Positions 61,000 through 64,000 of a DNA stretch of 64,000 nt are shown one piece after another. This DNA comes from Sambucus nigra (Eukaryota > Streptophyta > Magnoliopsida > Dipsacales > Adoxaceae): NCBI GenBank assembly GCA_949130495.1, contig OX422215.1, positions 13,989,302-14,053,301 of the forward strand, written 5' to 3'. Made by a program: the position numbers and the translations under genes. The notes below the pieces were generated by a model that was not told the DNA's origin, made no database searches, and worked only from the letters and a program-made list of their open reading frames with translations. Positions within the stretch are counted from its first letter, which is position 1. Every line of letters begins with the position of its first letter.

Positions 61000-61634
61000 C
61001 TTAGAGGGTTGGTGAGGGACAAAGTCTGCAGTGTACTATTTATCCCTACCTGCAGGCAGGTCTGCCTGTCCCCAGGGTCAGATGCCCCCCTGGCGCCGAC
61101 CAAAGTTCAAAAGCAAATATGTCTTCTAATGGAGACAAAATATCTGATTTGCTAAATATCTTTTGAAACGGTAACTTTGATACAAACTTTGCAAATCTTT
61201 GAGAGAGGAGACCTTAGGGCCTCCTCCCCTCTAAAAGTATTATTTTTCTTGAGAGGGACCTCGAGGACCCCCTTTTCTGGAAAAGTCATTTTCTTGTAAA
61301 GAGTTTACTTCTTGTGAGTAGCCAACTCTTTGGCTGCTCACTTCACTTGTGACCAAGTGTGCAGTGTGTGCGGTCCCGAGTGACTTCTGGGTCTTCCTAC
61401 TAGTATTCTCTCAATCCTATAGTGCTAAGTGGTTGAACTTGCTCAACATACCTTGTCCCTCAGCCGCCAAGCCAAAACTCCCAGGAGGTCCCGACGCGCC
61501 TGTTCGAGCCCTGCTTGCTCGACTAGGCTACCTGTACAAGAAAGTAAAGTGTTAGTGTTGTTGTTCATTTAGAGACTGCTGTTTCATAATGAAAACTCCT
61601 GTAGCAGCACTTCTCGAATAACATTTCTGCAGTG

Positions 61635-62745
61635 ACCCTTGCAGTGGCGCTGACGCTTGAAGCGGCGCCGACCCTTGTCCTGGCGCCGTTGCTCGGAGTG
61701 GCGCTGATGCTGTGAGGCGGCGCCGACCCTTGTTGCGGCGCCGACCCTCGAAGTGGCGTTGACGCTTGAAGTGGCGCTGACGCCTGAGGTAGCGCTGATG
61801 CTTGAATCGGCGCTGACATGTGAGGCGGCGCCGACCCTTGTCCCGGCGCCAACGCTCGAAGTGGCGCCGATGCTCGAAGTGGCGCTGACGCCCGAGGTAG
61901 CGCTGATGCTTGAACCGGCGCTGATATGTGAGGCGGTACCGACCCTTGTCCCGGCGCCGATGCTCGAAGTGGCGCTGACGCCCGAGGTAGCGCTGATGCT
62001 TGAACCGGCGCTGACAGGTGAGGCGGCGCCGACCCTTGTTGCGATGCCGACGCTCGAAGTGGCGCCGACGCTCGAAGTGGCGCTGACGCCTGAGGTAGCG
62101 CTGATGCTTGAACCGGCGCTGACAGGTGAGGCGGCGCCGACCTTTGTTGCAGCGCCGACGACGCTCGAAGTGGCGCCGACGCTCGAAGTGGCGCTGACGC
62201 CTGAGGTAGTGCTGATGCTTGAATCGGCGCTGACATGTGAGGCGGCGCCGACCCTTGTTGCGGCGCCGACGCTCGAAGTGGCGCTGACGCCTGAGGTAGC
62301 GCTGATGCTTGAATCGGCGCCGACCCTTGTCCTGGTGCCGGTTCTCGGAGTGGCGCTGATGCTGTGAGGCGGCGCCGACCCTTGTTGCGGCGCCGACGCT
62401 CGAAGTGGCGTTGACGCTTGAAGTGGCGCTGACGCCTGAGGTAGCGCTGATGCTTGAATCGGCGCTGACATGTGAGGCGGCGCCGACCCTTGTTGCGGCG
62501 CCGACGCTCGAAGTGGCGCTGACGCCTGAGGTAGCGCTGATGCTTCAACCGGCGCTGACATGTGAGGCGGCGCCGACCCTTGTTGCGGCGCCGACGCTCG
62601 AAGTGGCGCTGACGCCTGAGGTAGCGCTGATGCTTGAACCGGCGCTGACATGTGAGGCGGCGCCGACCCTTGTTGCGGCGCCGACGCTCGAAGTGGCGCC
62701 GACGCTCGAAGTGGCACTGACGCCTGAGGTAGCGCGGACGCTTTA
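61635..62745. repeat. 90-bp higher-order minisatellite in U3 (5' LTR)
   Basis: Same monomers; GGCGCTGACATG starts at 62461, 62551 and 62641, giving the exact 90-bp period. A GAC duplication is seen near 62157. Confidence 0.93.
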
Positions 62746-62862
62746 TAATGGCTTTTGGGCTTCTTGGTGACCCTCGCGGGTACCTCTCGGATGTTATTTA
62801 ATAAAAAAAGCATATTTATTTTATTTTGCTTTTTTCTGTTTATAACACCCTTCTACATATAG

Positions 62863-63206
62863 TATTTTTCATTTCTCATCTATGTATCTTAAGTTGATTA
62901 ATATTTAGTTTTGCCCAATACACTTATAGCGATACACATCTTAAGTTTTATGGTAAATCAAAAAGAACCCCATGAATGATCAAGTTATTTGCAAATAGAA
63001 ATCACGATGAATTATGTGTTTTAGTTACTTGATATGATGAATATGCTTAAATTTTCTTTTTATTCATAAAAAATGTGTTTAGAATTTAGAAACCATAAAT
63101 TTAGCATAAGTCGTGGTATAATATGTTGCCATAAATAGACACCAATCATTATCGAAGATTACAGTTGCAACTTATTGTTAATGTGTGTTTTATCTTGTTT
63201 TATAGA
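62863..63206. other. CACTA leader after the nested element
   Basis: Continuation of the CACTA 5' region interrupted at 54839. AT-rich, with a likely intron 3' splice site (TTTTATAG at about 63198-63205) just before ATG 63207. Confidence 0.45.
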
Positions 63207-64000
63207 ATGTCACGACCGATTAACAAAGACTGGATGACTGAAGAGAACAAAGGCAGCTTGTCGTATTTAAAGGGCATTGAAGATTTTATTAAATTTGCGG
63301 AAGAGAACAATGACCAGGGGTTGACAACGATACCTTGTCCATGTTCGAAGTGTCGCAATAAATTGCGTCTGAAATCGAAAGAAGTAGAGAGACATTTGTG
63401 GAGGAATGGTATGCATCAATTGTATACTGTATGGTTTTTTCACGGTGAAAATACATCCGTGAACACTATTGATCCCCCACCGGTACAACAAGTTGAGGAG
63501 ATCATAGTAGAAGAAAACATCGAGGAACAAGGTGTTGGGGTGGAAAATCTTGTTGATGTTTGTTACGGAGTGCATGGGGAACCTTATGTAGATGTTGAAT
63601 GCGGTCAGTCGCGAGTTTCCAAAGAAGATCATGTCGTAAATGACAAGTACAATGAATATAAGAGATTATCAGTTGAGAAATTATATCCTTCATGCGAGGG
63701 TCCTGAAACAACTCTTTCTTCAATTATAGAACTTCACAACTTAAAGAAGCAATTTGGTTGGTCAGGAAATAGTGTCACGGCACTTTTGTCTATCTTAAAA
63801 AGGTGGCTCCCAAAAGGTAATACACTACCAGAAAAATATCCAAAGATGAAGAGTATGATGAAAGACTTGGGAATGAAGGCCAATTACATTCATGCATGTG
63901 TCAATAACTGTGTCTTATATTGGAAGGAGAATGAATATATGGATGAATGTCCCCAATGTGGAGAATCAAGGTATTCAGTTACTATGAGGAAAGGGGGAAG
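63207..64000 (+). CDS. CACTA TNP2-type transposase, N-terminal part, open to window edge
   Basis: This cut-and-paste transposase of the En/Spm superfamily opens at ATG 63207 and reads without a stop for 264 codons to the last base. Residues 3-80 are the transposase-associated domain: KDWM near the start, then CPCSKC, then HLWRNGMHQLYTVWFFHGE. An acidic linker follows (about 85-150). The TNP2 region begins at about residue 160 (LYPSCEGPETTLSSIIELHNLKKQFGWS), with the characteristic KRWLPKGNTLPEKYPKMK, YIHACVNNCVLYWKEN and CPQCGESRY. The catalytic part lies outside the window. This is the best preserved coding sequence here and could belong to a competent element, although its leader is split by an 8-kb retrotransposon. 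Confidence 0.9.
   Translation, partial: MSRPINKDWMTEENKGSLSYLKGIEDFIKFAEENNDQGLTTIPCPCSKCRNKLRLKSKEVERHLWRNGMHQLYTVWFFHGENTSVNTIDPPPVQQVEEIIVEENIEEQGVGVENLVDVCYGVHGEPYVDVECGQSRVSKEDHVVNDKYNEYKRLSVEKLYPSCEGPETTLSSIIELHNLKKQFGWSGNSVTALLSILKRWLPKGNTLPEKYPKMKSMMKDLGMKANYIHACVNNCVLYWKENEYMDECPQCGESRYSVTMRKGG

Larger units (their letters stand above)
54840..62857 (-). mobile_element. non-autonomous LTR retrotransposon carrying an antisense PMD reading region
   Basis: An 8018-bp element with the exact TSD TATAG at 54835-54839 and 62858-62862. LTRs are 54840-56955 (2116 bp) and 60577-62857 (2281 bp). Minus orientation is fixed by the PBS TGGCGACTCCGCTGGGGG next to the right LTR (60574-60557), a purine-rich GAGGGGCTAA next to the left LTR, and a TATA box in each LTR. 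The 3.6-kb internal region has no gag, RT or integrase. It is filled by an antisense (plus-strand) reading region ending in a plant mobile domain. Antisense PMD ORFs are known in the Tat/Retand group of plant gypsy elements, and the PBS is of the type seen there. The non-repetitive LTR parts differ at about a dozen sites in 1.1 kb, so the insertion is young. Confidence 0.9.
60577..62857 (-). repeat. 5' LTR of the PMD-carrying element
   Basis: 2281 bp, collinear with 54840-56955. The length difference of 165 bp lies in the minisatellite (about 61635-62745). Confidence 0.93.
53082..64000 (+). mobile_element. CACTA (En/Spm) transposon, 5' end to window edge
   Basis: It starts CACTACACCAAAT at 53082. 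Subterminal TGTAACGGA/TCCGTTACA motifs in both orientations follow (53103-53205), as expected for transposase-binding repeats. After about 2.1 kb of its own leader (53082-54839 and 62863-63206) the transposase ORF opens at 63207 and leaves the window. An 8-kb LTR element (54840-62857) is inserted in the leader. The 3' terminus is outside the window. Confidence 0.85.

Noticed and set aside
61565..62813. 409- and 327-codon minus-strand and 204-codon plus-strand frames
   Set aside because: Same minisatellite artefact in the other LTR.
54840..62857. Plus-strand orientation of this retrotransposon, taking the PMD ORFs as its sense genes
   Set aside because: No PBS follows the left LTR on the plus strand and no purine tract precedes the right LTR. 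The PBS, PPT and TATA box all fit the minus strand.
63267..63723. Minus-strand ORFs of 121 and 73 codons at the right end
   Set aside because: They are antisense to the clear CACTA transposase, which is open through the same region.

Overview
The window is plant nuclear DNA, most likely from a eudicot, and consists almost entirely of transposable elements nested in one another. The evidence is AT-rich intergenic sequence with islands of Ty1/copia, Ty3/gypsy, hAT, CACTA and LINE sequence, plant-type introns, an MCM2 gene copy and a plant WD40 fragment. There are no bacterial operons, rRNA genes, recognisable tRNA genes or CRISPR arrays. No clearly functional host gene is present. The best intact coding sequence is a CACTA transposase that runs off the right edge.

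Left part (1-15.1 kb): a minus-strand MCM2 copy spans 748-6228, with 14 recognisable exons whose splice phases all fit. It lacks its first exon or exons and one C-terminal segment, has an in-frame stop, and carries a 5'-truncated LINE (3490-4240) in an intron. Upstream lies a dead Ty1/copia element (7382-12381, 392-bp LTRs, TSD ACCTC), then a WD40 pseudogene fragment (12600-12881) and AT-rich filler.

Middle part (15.1-49.5 kb): microsatellites, a hairpin and a MITE precede two truncated gypsy LTR pieces. A non-autonomous gypsy element (19247-30861, minus strand, TSD CATAT) follows; it has 3-kb LTRs but no gag-pol, and contains a SIRE-like copia fragment and an internally deleted hAT element (24315-27081, TSD CCTGAAGC). 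A degenerate CACTA transposase pseudogene (about 31.0-33.4 kb) and a 160-bp tandem repeat come next. A full-length chromovirus-type gypsy element follows (34854-45469, TSD TCTAG), with gag-pol in one frame broken by four stops. Its leader, PBS and PPT closely match those of the 19-31 kb element, so the two look like an autonomous/non-autonomous pair. At 45579-49525 is a strongly reduced LTR element with a third, inverted LTR, so that both outer ends are U5 ends inside one TSD (GTATT).

Right part (49.5-64 kb): a decayed gag-like pseudogene (PF04195-like plus coiled coil) is interrupted by a MITE-like element. A CACTA element starts at 53082 (CACTAC terminus), and its open transposase ORF begins at 63207. 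Inside that CACTA sits a young minus-strand LTR retrotransposon (54840-62857, TSD TATAG). It has no gag-pol; its internal region is filled by an antisense reading region encoding a plant mobile domain (PMD). Its U3 carries a 90-bp higher-order minisatellite made of five 18-bp monomers, and a perfect E2F-type palindrome just upstream of the TATA box. This element and the two-U5-end insertion are the most unusual objects in the window.

All calls come from reading the sequence; family names rest on motif recognition without database searches.
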